Source of the DNA: CAYZEZ01 sp964477295
GTDB taxonomy: Bacteria; Bacteroidota; Bacteroidia; Bacteroidales; SM23-62
Assembly (NCBI GenBank): GCA_964477295.1
Contig: CAYZEZ010000169.1
Coordinates: 1 to 10,965 of the forward strand
Reading direction: 5' to 3'
DNA: 10,965 nucleotides
Notes under the pieces: generated by a model
The model's input: only the letters and a program-made list of their open reading frames with translations
Database searches by the model: none
Told to the model about the DNA's origin: nothing
Shown here: positions 1 through 6,557 of the stretch, in pieces
How the letters are laid out: each line of letters begins with the position of its first letter
How positions within the stretch are numbered: position 1 is the first letter of the stretch
Program-made: the position numbers and the translations under genes

Positions 1-38
1 TTGGCTTCGCCGTTTGGCTTCGCCGTTTGGCTTCGCCG
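1..38. repeat. 13-bp GC-rich tandem repeat, about 3 copies
   Basis: Two full copies of TTGGCTTCGCCGT (1-13, 14-26) are followed by a third lacking its last base (27-38). The array touches the window edge and may continue upstream. Each copy contains GGCTTCGCC, a mini-hairpin with GGC/GCC arms. The period is not a multiple of three, so a coding role is unlikely. Its high GC contrasts with the AT-rich spacers elsewhere in the window. Function unknown. Confidence 0.8.
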
Positions 39-53
39 AACTCAGAAACTCGT

Positions 54-78
54 TTCCCCCCGAGTAATCGGGAAGGGG
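54..78. other. Small GC-rich hairpin upstream of nth
   Basis: CCCGA (59-63) pairs with TCGGG (68-72) around the loop GTAA. Outer C residues (56-58) can pair with the G run (75-78) across a small bulge. No T-run follows on the plus strand, so this is not a convincing terminator for plus-strand transcription. It may belong to the repeat block at 1-38. From here to the nth start (79-162) I see no clear promoter box or ribosome binding site. Confidence 0.35.
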
Positions 79-162
79 TAAGCGAACACAAAAAATAATT
101 ATTATGAAGGACAAAAGATTCCCCGCCACTTGCGGCCTTCAATTGAAAGATTAATTCTTGCT

Positions 163-819
163 ATGCAAAACAAAAGGATAACCAAAAAACAGCGGTTTAC
201 CAGGGTAATTGAATATTTCACAGATACCATGCCTGAACCAGAGACAGAGCTAACGCATCAAAATCCTTATGAACTGATTATAGCCGTAATTTTATCGGCG
301 CAATGTACCGATAAGCGTGTTAACATGATCACACCTGATTTCTTTAAGACTTTTCCCACGCCAGAGAAACTGGCAAATGCCAGCCAGGATGAGGTTTTTG
401 CACTTATAAAAAGCTGTTCTTATCCGAACAATAAAGCCAAACACCTGATTGGTATGGCTAAAACCCTCATCCAGGAATTCGATGGAGAGATGCCAGATAC
501 AGTGGAACAGTTACAAATGCTGCCCGGGGTAGGTAGAAAAACAGCCAATGTTGTAGCTGCTGTGATCTATAACAAGCCAGTTATGCCGGTCGACACGCAT
601 GTATTTCGTGTTGCATCTAGGATCGGTCTGACCAACAATGCAAAAACTCCCTTACAGGCTGAACTCCAACTCACTGAACATTTCCCGGAGGAGCTCATTT
701 CAAAGGCACACCATTGGCTGATTCTGCATGGCCGCTATGTTTGTGTGGCACGAAAGCCAAAATGTGAGGATTGCGGATTAACCACAGTTTGTAGATATTA
801 TCAAAATCAGAAATTATAG
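163..819 (+). CDS. nth: Endonuclease III (DNA glycosylase/AP lyase)
   Basis: Base excision repair enzyme that removes oxidised pyrimidines and cuts the abasic site. From ATG 163 the product is 218 aa, close to the E. coli Nth length of about 211. Visible marks, numbered from that start, are the helix-hairpin-helix LPGVGRKTANVV (120-131) with the catalytic Lys (126), the catalytic Asp in VDTHV (144), and a C-terminal 4Fe-4S ligand set C-x6-C-x2-C-x5-C (Cys 194, 201, 204, 210). The internal stretch LSAQCTDKRVN is also typical of the family. An in-frame TTG at 130 would add 11 residues (MRPSIERLILA). I prefer ATG 163 because homologs begin near this point, although no strong ribosome binding site decides between them. 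It stands alone, with a 259-270 bp gap downstream. The family call is very secure; the start is less so. Confidence 0.96.
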   Translation: MQNKRITKKQRFTRVIEYFTDTMPEPETELTHQNPYELIIAVILSAQCTDKRVNMITPDFFKTFPTPEKLANASQDEVFALIKSCSYPNNKAKHLIGMAKTLIQEFDGEMPDTVEQLQMLPGVGRKTANVVAAVIYNKPVMPVDTHVFRVASRIGLTNNAKTPLQAELQLTEHFPEELISKAHHWLILHGRYVCVARKPKCEDCGLTTVCRYYQNQKL

Positions 820-831
820 AAATGCAAATCC

Positions 832-871
832 TCAGTCAGAAATCAGAATACAGAAGTCAGAAGTCAGAAGA
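832..871. repeat. Short direct repeats, consensus GTCAGAA/ATCAGAA
   Basis: Just after nth, the motif TCAGAA recurs in an irregular 7-8 bp rhythm: AGTCAGAA, ATCAGAA, TACAGAA, GTCAGAA, GTCAGAAG. The 259-bp gap 820-1078 holds nothing else coding. Farther on, GGCAAT (962-967) pairs with ATTGCC (998-1003), and ATTAAT (978-983) with ATTAAT (992-997), giving a bulged AT-rich stem that could end nth transcription weakly. Function of the direct repeats is unknown; they may be slippage products or a degenerate simple repeat. Confidence 0.6.
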
Positions 872-1053
872 GTGGAATAAAAAGCTGCATAAAAGGAATA
901 TAGCGAAAACCTTAACCCTAAATCCACACCTGCAACTCACTCATCACTACTCATGAATTCCGGCAATTTTCATCCAAATTAATCGTTGTTAATTAATATT
1001 GCCTCATAAATTTGATTATCAACATTTTAATCCTTTTATTTAGAACACTTTTA

Positions 1054-1061
1054 TATTTTTG
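1054..1061 (+). promoter_or_regulatory. Bacteroidetes-type -7 box for the zincin-like gene
   Basis: TATTTTTG matches the Bacteroidetes consensus TAnnTTTG. It lies 18 bases before ATG 1079 and 27 before ATG 1088, so the leader would be short. No clear -33 TTTG is seen at the usual 18-20 bp spacing. The position is good, but it is a single-box match in AT-rich DNA. Confidence 0.5.
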
Positions 1062-1087
1062 TATCACAAACAGTTTGAATGGTATAC

Positions 1088-1972
1088 ATGAATAAGATAA
1101 TAATCTTTCTTGGCCTAATTGCATTGTGTGTAATTCCTACCAGCTATTCAATTAAAAAATTGGATTTCCGGGATGCCCGGTTAAACAATGTATGCAAGGA
1201 ATTATCAGGTGAAGCATTGCTGTATTTTGTTTTCGTTGACAATACACAGGCAGCTCCCTGGACCGAGTTTGATATGCGATCTACCATCGATTCGATCCGA
1301 TTAGCAATTGATTGGCTGCATGCACAAGCGAGAAAGGAAAAAATAGAATTAAATATTAAGGCAGATTTTTATATTGGAAAAGAGTTTACCACTGTGCGGA
1401 AAAACCTCCCTGAGAAGAGTATTTATGAATCTATTACTACGCCCAACATAAAAAATGGGATGGTAACGATGAACAAATGGGCCGACGGTATTGCCAAGGT
1501 AGTAGGCGGAGCATTGCCCATTCATACGAAAGATGGGTTGCCGGAAATTAAGAATCCGCGAAATAAAGAACGGCTTGTTGCTTACCTCAGGGATGAGAAT
1601 CATACGGAAAGTGTGGCTCTCTTTTTCCTACTAAATAATTATTTCAAACAGGATATATCGGTCCCATTGAATATATTTAATACTAACGATGTTGAATTTG
1701 CGATCATAAGCTATAAATATCCCAGCGAAATTGCTCATAATTTTCTTAATCTCTATGGTGCTGCCGACCTGAATGAAACAATATACAGAAAGAATGCCGG
1801 TAAAATCAAAATCCTGTCTGAGGAATTTCCGGACGATATTATGCAGGAACCTGCGGGCAAGAACATATGGGATTTGAATATAGGTAGTTATACAAAGTAC
1901 CTTATTGGATGGACCGACAGCTATGATCCCAAATATGAATCCCTTTTCACAGATAAGTATGTGAACTATTAA
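1088..1972 (+). CDS. Secreted zincin-like protein with degenerate HExxH motif
   Basis: No named family is recognised with certainty. An N-terminal hydrophobic segment (MNKIIIFLGLIALCVIPTSY) is a Sec signal or anchor. An in-frame ATG at 1079 would add three residues (MVY); 1088 gives the more typical signal start. Numbering from 1079, residues 219-231 read AHNFLNLYGAADL and 252-255 DDIM, followed by GSYTKYLIGW (269-278). This order resembles secreted zincin metallopeptidases with AHExLHLFGAxDLY, a DIM Met-turn and a C-terminal IGW segment. Here HExxH has become HNFLN: the catalytic Glu and second zinc His are both Asn, so the protein is probably not an active protease. Cys 40 is the only cysteine after the signal. 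It may be a pseudoenzyme or a non-catalytic binding protein; family placement rests on my memory of related sequences. The coding frame is otherwise intact. Confidence 0.8.
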   Translation: MNKIIIFLGLIALCVIPTSYSIKKLDFRDARLNNVCKELSGEALLYFVFVDNTQAAPWTEFDMRSTIDSIRLAIDWLHAQARKEKIELNIKADFYIGKEFTTVRKNLPEKSIYESITTPNIKNGMVTMNKWADGIAKVVGGALPIHTKDGLPEIKNPRNKERLVAYLRDENHTESVALFFLLNNYFKQDISVPLNIFNTNDVEFAIISYKYPSEIAHNFLNLYGAADLNETIYRKNAGKIKILSEEFPDDIMQEPAGKNIWDLNIGSYTKYLIGWTDSYDPKYESLFTDKYVNY

Positions 1973-2003
1973 TCCTTTATCTTTGCATAAAAAAGGATTA
2001 ATA
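1967..2003. promoter_or_regulatory. 12-bp perfect inverted repeat around a -7 box, before nifS-selD
   Basis: TATTAATCCTTT (1967-1978) and AAAGGATTAATA (1992-2003) are exact inverse complements with a 13-nt loop. The left arm includes the stop codon of the upstream gene (1970-1972). The box TATCTTTG (1978-1985), a full TAnnTTTG match, lies across the left arm end and loop, so the repeat straddles the likely promoter of the fusion gene, whose ATG is at 2014. It could be an operator for a dimeric regulator or an AT-rich terminator of the upstream gene. No T-run follows on the plus strand, which weakens the terminator reading. No clear -33 box was found. Confidence 0.55.
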
Positions 2004-2013
2004 ATCTTCCACG

Positions 2014-4215
2014 ATGGATCCCATCTATCTCGACCATAATGCAACCACACCCACTGATCCAGAGGTGGCTAAAGCGATGCAGCCATTTCTTGAAGACTAC
2101 TTCGGGAATCCTTCCAGTGCACATCAATATGGCATAGCCAGTAAAGTGGCGATAGAAAAGGCCAGAGAGCAGGTAGCCAGGCTAATTAATGCACAGACAA
2201 ATGAGATAATTTTCACCAGCGGGGGAACTGAATCCAATAATTTTGCTCTTAAGGGAATTGCCTACAGGTACAGGGATAAGGGTAATCACATAATTACCTC
2301 AGCCATTGAACATCCAGCTATATTAAATGTATGCAGGTATCTCGAAAAAAATGGATTTCAGATCAGCTATATCCCGGTTGACAGTCGTGGTACGATTGAT
2401 TTAAACTCACTAAAAAAATCCGTCAACAAGGAGACCATACTGATTTCCATTATGCATGCCAACAATGAAGTTGGTACTATTCAGCCAATCAGTGAAGTTG
2501 CTCTCATAGCAAAGGAGAATGGAATATTTTTCCATACTGATGCAGCACAATCGGCAGGAAAGATCAGGATTGATGTGCAGGAACTGTCTGTTGACCTGCT
2601 CTCCATTGCAGGGCATAAACTATATGGGCCAAAAGGTGTTGGAGCACTCTATATCAGGTCAGGAATTGAACTGGAGAGCCTTATGCATGGTGCTGACCAC
2701 GAGAACAGCCGTCGTGCCGGCACTGAGAATGTTTTGGAAATTGCAGGTTTGGGAAAGGCATGTGAACTGGCATTCGAAAGCCTTGAAGGGAATGCTCACC
2801 TTCTGGCCGGAAACCGCGACTACCTGTATGAGCTGATATCACGTGAAATACCATCTGTCTGGCGCAACGGAGATCCGGAAAGGATGCTTCCCAATACCCT
2901 AAGTATAAGCTTCCCGGGAATCCTGGCTGACCTGATTTTATCCTCAATGCCGGAGGTTGCTGCTTCGGCCGGTGCTGCATGCCACTCAGACCAGAAAGTT
3001 ATCTCCCACGTTCTTGATGCCATGGGCCTTCCAGAAGAAGTTGCCATGGGCACAATCCGTTTCTCCACAGGCAAAAAGACTACCCGGAAGGATATTGAAT
3101 TTGCAGCAGAAAAAACCATTAAAACAGTGAAACAGCTGGGAAGGGATACTCCCGATTACAAAACCAATATACAATCAAAGAAGGAAATTAAATTAACACA
3201 GTTTACTCATGGATTAGGTTGTGCATGTAAACTGAGGCGGAAAGATCTGGAAAAGGTCCTTGAAAACCTGCCGAAGTTGCAAAATGAAAAGGTACTTATT
3301 GATGCTGCAAACTCAGACGATGCGGCTGTTTACCAGCTTGATGAAATGACAGCCATTATTCAGTCAGTTGATTTTATTACTCCTGTCGTTGATGATCCGT
3401 CAGATTTCGGAGCCATCGCTGCATCAAATGCCCTAAGTGATATCTATGCAATGGGGGGTAAACCCATTTTTGCCTTGAATATTGCAGCCTTTCCGGTTAA
3501 CCGACTTCCATTGGAAGTGTTACAGGATATTATTGCCGGGGCGAACAACATATTGGATGAAGCAGGGATACAAGTTCTTGGAGGCCATACTATCGAGGAT
3601 ACAGAACCTAAATTTGGCCTGGTGGTAAATGGGCTGGCCCATCCAGATAAGATATTGTCCAATAAAAATGCCAGGCCAGGTGATGTCCTGATCCTGACCA
3701 AGCCTATTGGAACCGGCATTATCACTACAGCAATAAAACGGAATTTGGCAGATGACCAGACTACAAGAGAGGTGGTTCATCTGATGAAACAATTAAATAA
3801 ACAGACTGCAGAAATTGCCATCCGGCATAAGATTAACAGTTGTACCGATATTACTGGATTTGGCCTGCTCGGTCATTTATTTGAGATGGTAAAGGCAAGT
3901 GGAGTTTCAGCAGAAATTAACCACCAGCATGTACCCCTGATACCAGGTGCTGCTGAACTTGCAGCTCTTGGTATCATCCCCGGTGGGACCAAAAACAATA
4001 TGGATTACACAATGCAGTATACTTCCTGGAGTTCAGACATCCCGGGTCAATTTAAAGTACTTCTTAACGATGCACAGACTTCGGGTGGCCTGCTATACTC
4101 CCTTCCTGAGAATCATGCTGATGAATTTATTAATGAACTAAATACAAAGATATTGTATTTTAAAAAGATTGGAATGGTCACCCGGTCAGCAGAACCGCAA
4201 ATTTCAGTATTTTGA
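2014..4215 (+). CDS. selD: Cysteine desulfurase (NifS/IscS-like)-selenide,water dikinase fusion
   Basis: A single 733-aa reading frame holds two complete enzymes. Residues 1-375 are a class-V aminotransferase-fold desulfurase: EHPAI with His100, HTDAAQS with Asp176/Gln179, PLP lysine Lys202 in AGHKLYGPKG, the RRAGTENV segment (233-240), and catalytic Cys323 in SAGAACHSD. Such enzymes release sulfur from cysteine or selenium from selenocysteine. A linker of about 15 residues (376-391) leads to SelD, which makes selenophosphate from selenide and ATP. SelD marks are THGLGCACK with Cys403 (E. coli Cys17 position) and Lys406 (Lys20), SDDAAVY (434-440), DPSDFGAIAASNALSDIYAMGG (461-482), GGHT (523-526), TDITGFGLLGH (611-621) and DAQTSGG (686-692). 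Codon 403 is TGT, so this is a Cys and not a selenocysteine form. No catalytic residue is missing. The design suggests local delivery of selenium between domains. No other selenium gene is in the window. Confidence 0.96.
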   Translation: MDPIYLDHNATTPTDPEVAKAMQPFLEDYFGNPSSAHQYGIASKVAIEKAREQVARLINAQTNEIIFTSGGTESNNFALKGIAYRYRDKGNHIITSAIEHPAILNVCRYLEKNGFQISYIPVDSRGTIDLNSLKKSVNKETILISIMHANNEVGTIQPISEVALIAKENGIFFHTDAAQSAGKIRIDVQELSVDLLSIAGHKLYGPKGVGALYIRSGIELESLMHGADHENSRRAGTENVLEIAGLGKACELAFESLEGNAHLLAGNRDYLYELISREIPSVWRNGDPERMLPNTLSISFPGILADLILSSMPEVAASAGAACHSDQKVISHVLDAMGLPEEVAMGTIRFSTGKKTTRKDIEFAAEKTIKTVKQLGRDTPDYKTNIQSKKEIKLTQFTHGLGCACKLRRKDLEKVLENLPKLQNEKVLIDAANSDDAAVYQLDEMTAIIQSVDFITPVVDDPSDFGAIAASNALSDIYAMGGKPIFALNIAAFPVNRLPLEVLQDIIAGANNILDEAGIQVLGGHTIEDTEPKFGLVVNGLAHPDKILSNKNARPGDVLILTKPIGTGIITTAIKRNLADDQTTREVVHLMKQLNKQTAEIAIRHKINSCTDITGFGLLGHLFEMVKASGVSAEINHQHVPLIPGAAELAALGIIPGGTKNNMDYTMQYTSWSSDIPGQFKVLLNDAQTSGGLLYSLPENHADEFINELNTKILYFKKIGMVTRSAEPQISVF

Positions 4216-4256
4216 GTCTACCTGATTTTAGTTTTTTATTAAGTTAAAACGATTGT

Positions 4257-4264
4257 TAACTTTG
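4257..4264 (+). promoter_or_regulatory. Bacteroidetes-type -7 box for the MORN-repeat gene
   Basis: TAACTTTG matches TAnnTTTG exactly, 42 bp after the selD stop. Initiation a few bases downstream would give a leader of roughly 65-70 nt before ATG 4338. The leader contains two small inverted repeats: AACAT/ATGTT (4283-4287 and 4293-4297) and AGATAT/ATATCT (4302-4307 and 4317-4322). The second ends one base before the ribosome binding site. No convincing -33 TTTG is visible. Confidence 0.5.
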
Positions 4265-4323
4265 TACATTGAAAAGATGTGCAACATTTTCCATGTTAAT
4301 CAGATATTATATTTTGATATCTC

Positions 4324-4331
4324 AGGGGAGG
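4324..4331 (+). promoter_or_regulatory. Strong Shine-Dalgarno that fixes the start at 4338
   Basis: AGGGGAGG lies 6 nt before ATG 4338. It marks this ATG, rather than the upstream in-frame ATG 4269, as the translation start. Such a purine-rich site is uncommon among the other genes of this window. Confidence 0.65.
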
Positions 4332-4337
4332 CAGGCT

Positions 4338-4808
4338 ATGAAAAATTCTATTATCATTATCGCATCAATCTTTCTTTTTACCAATCTTACCTGCGCGCAA
4401 ATTACTGAAGGAGATAACGGACTTTATTATGCATATTCGGATTTAAGTCAACCCTTTAACGGCATTTATAAAGAATACCATGACAATGGGAATTTGAAAC
4501 TTGAAATGAGCCTGGAAAATGGTATTCTTGAAGGAAGCTATAATGTCTATTTCAGTAACGGACAAATTAAAGAACTCAGATCTTATCATAATGGTTTATT
4601 TCATGGAAGCTGGTCTACCTGGAATAAAAACGGCGTGAAGATTGGGGAAGCAAGTTACAGACAAAATAAAAAACACGGAAAGTGGTACATCTGGGATGAT
4701 AACGGTACCAAAAGGTTTGAAATGGAATTCAAAAATGGAAAAAAGACAGGAACCTGGTTTCAATGGGATGAAAAGGGAGAATTGATTAAAGAGCAGACTT
4801 TTAACTAA
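4338..4808 (+). CDS. Secreted MORN-variant repeat protein (YwqK-like)
   Basis: The 156-aa product starts with a signal peptide (MKNSIIIIASIFLFTNLTCA, cleavage likely before Gln21). About five MORN_2-type repeats of 22-25 aa follow, roughly at 40-61, 64-85, 88-110, 113-134 and 137-156. Each has the pattern G-x-W/Y-x-x-Y/W-x-x-N/K-G followed by a polar strand, for example HGKWYIWDDNG and TGTWFQWDEKG. In databases these repeats are often labelled as YwqK-family antitoxin, a label that says little about function; no toxin partner is seen here. The protein probably forms an extended beta-hairpin array in the periplasm or outside the cell. An upstream in-frame ATG (4269) would put 23 non-signal-like residues in front of the signal and lacks a ribosome site, so I reject it. 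Function unknown. Confidence 0.88.
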   Translation: MKNSIIIIASIFLFTNLTCAQITEGDNGLYYAYSDLSQPFNGIYKEYHDNGNLKLEMSLENGILEGSYNVYFSNGQIKELRSYHNGLFHGSWSTWNKNGVKIGEASYRQNKKHGKWYIWDDNGTKRFEMEFKNGKKTGTWFQWDEKGELIKEQTFN

Positions 4809-4839
4809 TAATTTAAATTTATTTTATTTATTTACATGC

Positions 4840-4869
4840 AAGCGGTTCGGAAATCCGCTTTTTGTTTTT
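4840..4869 (+). terminator. Rho-independent terminator after the MORN gene
   Basis: AAGCGG (4840-4845) pairs with CCGCTT (4855-4860) around a 9-nt loop, followed by a T-rich run with one G (4859-4869). It lies 32 bp after the stop codon and fits the end of the MORN transcript. The rest of the gap up to 4987 shows no gene or clear signal. Confidence 0.8.
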
Positions 4870-4987
4870 GTTCAGCAACAGATAGTTTTCCTGTTACCTT
4901 GGATTTAATATTAAAGATCTCCCTTAAGACATTCGCGCAATTGCCTAACGCATAGGTCATTACAAAAATCTAAAATCTTAGTTCAAT

Positions 4988-5017
4988 TTTGTTTTTTAAA
5001 AAAAAGTGTTAATTTTA
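4988..5017 (+). promoter_or_regulatory. Probable promoter of the lipoprotein operon
   Basis: TTTG (4988-4991) as -33 box and TAATTTTA (5010-5017) as -7 box, one mismatch from TAnnTTTG, are separated by 18 bp, the spacing expected for the Bacteroidetes housekeeping sigma factor. Initiation would fall about 45 bp before ATG 5067. It is the best two-box match in the window. Confidence 0.5.
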
Positions 5018-5066
5018 CTACTGAAACATTTTCTAATTATCTGAATTTTCAAAAAACAGAAAACCT

Positions 5067-5990
5067 ATGGGAAAGAAAAGATTCTTTTCGTTACCTGTTA
5101 AATTAATTACCGTAATATTTTTTACAGTTGTAATTGCAGGTTGTGGATCAGATAAACAAAAAGGAACAGGGGGGGACTTTGGCCTTGATTCATCTGAAAT
5201 AAGTGATGACCTGTTAGATGACATTAATGATGCCAAGCAGATATTTTATTCACTTCCGTCCCCACTTGAAACTGCCATGCTTATTAAGAGCGCCGGAGCA
5301 ACTTATAATGAAGAGTTGTTAAATCCTGTTTCCAATACCTCCAAATATACTACTAATAAGATGATGGCATTGAATCTTGGGATTTATACAACCGATTTAA
5401 GTTTTGCAAGTTTATTCGACCAGACCCAAACCTCGATCGAATATATGAATGCTGCCAAAGTAATGGCCGATGGATTAGGTATCCTTGATGCTATCGATAA
5501 CAGTACCATTGAAAGACTCGAGGAAAACATAAACAACAGAGACATGATCATGGACATCATCTCTGAAACATTTATGAGCTCGAGTTCATTTTTAACTGAA
5601 AACGAACGACCGGCCCTTGCCTCCATTGTTCTGGTAGGTGGATGGGTTGAAGGATTATACATAGCCACTAACCTGGTTGAAGGTCAGGATATTAAAGGCA
5701 ATAAACTTGTAGAACGCATTGTTGATCAAAAGTTGTCGTTTGATATTGTGATAAAGCTGCTTGAAGATAACCAGGATCATCCCGATGTAGCATCGCTTAT
5801 GGATCAGATTTTAGATCTGAAAAGCACATTTGATAAGATTTCAATTTCAACTACCCCTATCAAGGTTGTGCAGGATGAGGAATCCAATATAACGACCCTT
5901 CAGTCTGAATCAACGATCAAGATGAGCCCTGCTGTATTCAGGGAACTTATAGAAAAAGTCAGTGTGCTGAGACAAAACTTCATTTCTTAA
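5067..5990 (+). CDS. Conserved Bacteroidetes-type lipoprotein of unknown function
   Basis: The 307-aa product begins with a lipoprotein signal peptide: basic MGKKR, a hydrophobic core, and lipobox VIAGC with Cys26 as the lipidated residue. A Gly/Ser/Asp-rich linker follows, then a mostly helical body. Notable segments are the stretch LLNPVSNTSKYTTNKMMALNL (84-104), GIYTTDLSFASLFDQTQTSIEYMNAAKVMADGLGI, and a hydrophobic ASIVLVGGWVEGLYIA (185-200) that looks like a buried helix. I recall similar uncharacterised proteins in Bacteroidetes but no family name. There is no cysteine after Cys26. The next gene starts 12 bp downstream without its own promoter, so the two are probably co-transcribed. 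Likely location is the inner leaflet of the outer membrane or the periplasmic side of the inner membrane. No enzymatic motif is visible. Confidence 0.88.
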   Translation: MGKKRFFSLPVKLITVIFFTVVIAGCGSDKQKGTGGDFGLDSSEISDDLLDDINDAKQIFYSLPSPLETAMLIKSAGATYNEELLNPVSNTSKYTTNKMMALNLGIYTTDLSFASLFDQTQTSIEYMNAAKVMADGLGILDAIDNSTIERLEENINNRDMIMDIISETFMSSSSFLTENERPALASIVLVGGWVEGLYIATNLVEGQDIKGNKLVERIVDQKLSFDIVIKLLEDNQDHPDVASLMDQILDLKSTFDKISISTTPIKVVQDEESNITTLQSESTIKMSPAVFRELIEKVSVLRQNFIS

Positions 5991-6002
5991 AACAATCGCT
6001 TT

Positions 6003-6443
6003 ATGAAAAGAATGTTTCATTTTACAATAGTATTAGCCATATTGGCGCTGATACCACTTACAGCCAGTGCTCAATGTAAAGGCTTCGCAAAAAAAATCTG
6101 TAAGGTTGAACTTACACCTTTTATCCATGATGGAAACTATCATGCTGCAATTTTATCTGTTGGTGAAGAAGCTGAATTGTATAAAACCTTTTATTCGGAC
6201 ACTGATTACAGAATATCTGTTTGCGGTTCAGATGATCTCCCTGATATTGAGTTTCGGATCATTGATTCTGATCGAAATGTCCTGTATACCAATAAAGACA
6301 ATGATTATTCAAGGGTGTGGGATTTTCGTCTTCAGTCGAGCCAACAATTAAAGATTTTTGTTAGAGTGCCGAATACAGAAGGAATGCCCGAAGATATTAT
6401 AAGCGGTTGTGTGGCTATAATGTTTGGCTTCCAGGATAAGTAA
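6003..6443 (+). CDS. Small secreted protein, unknown function
   Basis: The 146-aa product has a clear Sec signal peptide (MKRMFHFTIVLAILALIPLT, cleavage likely at ASA-Q, residues 23/24). The mature part has four cysteines (25, 33, 74, 136), which could form two disulfides in the periplasm. The body alternates polar and hydrophobic residues (YRISVCG, IEFRIIDSDRNVLY, WDFRL, LKIFVRV), which suggests a beta-sandwich resembling pre-peptidase C-terminal or carbohydrate-binding folds; this is inference from pattern only. It ends with SGCVAIMFGF. It lies 12 bp after the lipoprotein gene and is followed by a strong terminator, so it closes a two-gene operon and may act with the lipoprotein. No family is recognised. 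Confidence 0.85.
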   Translation: MKRMFHFTIVLAILALIPLTASAQCKGFAKKICKVELTPFIHDGNYHAAILSVGEEAELYKTFYSDTDYRISVCGSDDLPDIEFRIIDSDRNVLYTNKDNDYSRVWDFRLQSSQQLKIFVRVPNTEGMPEDIISGCVAIMFGFQDK

Positions 6444-6461
6444 TTAGTTATTATTCGATAT

Positions 6462-6493
6462 AAAAAGCCTATGGGATCATAGGCTTTTTTTTA
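6462..6493 (+). terminator. Strong rho-independent terminator of the lipoprotein operon
   Basis: AAAAAGCCTATG (6462-6473) and CATAGGCTTTTT (6478-6489) form a perfect 12-bp stem with a 4-nt loop GGAT, followed by further T residues. The A-run on the left arm lets it work on both strands, though no minus-strand gene ends here. Confidence 0.93.
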
Positions 6494-6557
6494 TTTTTAC
6501 GAAACTTATTTTATTATTTGCGTATTCAATTATAATCATATAAAATACTCAATCATT

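Noticed and set aside
104..154. A 16-codon ATG frame (MKDKRFPATCGLQLKD) just upstream of nth, a possible leader peptide.
   Set aside because: It is very short, has no ribosome site and resembles no known leader peptide; chance is the simpler reading.
130..162. TTG start for nth that would add 11 residues.
   Set aside because: The ATG at 163 gives the usual family length and start of homology; the extension looks unlike the family N-terminus.
3220..3222. Possible selenocysteine codon at the SelD active site.
   Set aside because: The codon is TGT (Cys), so no in-frame TGA or SECIS reading is needed.
2410..3792. Several antisense and alternate-frame open frames within the desulfurase-SelD gene.
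   Set aside because: They overlap a strongly conserved gene, lack protein-like features and have no start signals.
4269..4337. Upstream ATG start for the MORN-repeat protein.
   Set aside because: It would put 23 residues before a clear signal peptide, while ATG 4338 has a strong Shine-Dalgarno and begins the signal directly.
4870..4986. Spacer checked for a small gene, tRNA or riboswitch.
   Set aside because: No cloverleaf, no ribosome site with a credible frame, and no conserved riboswitch core were seen.
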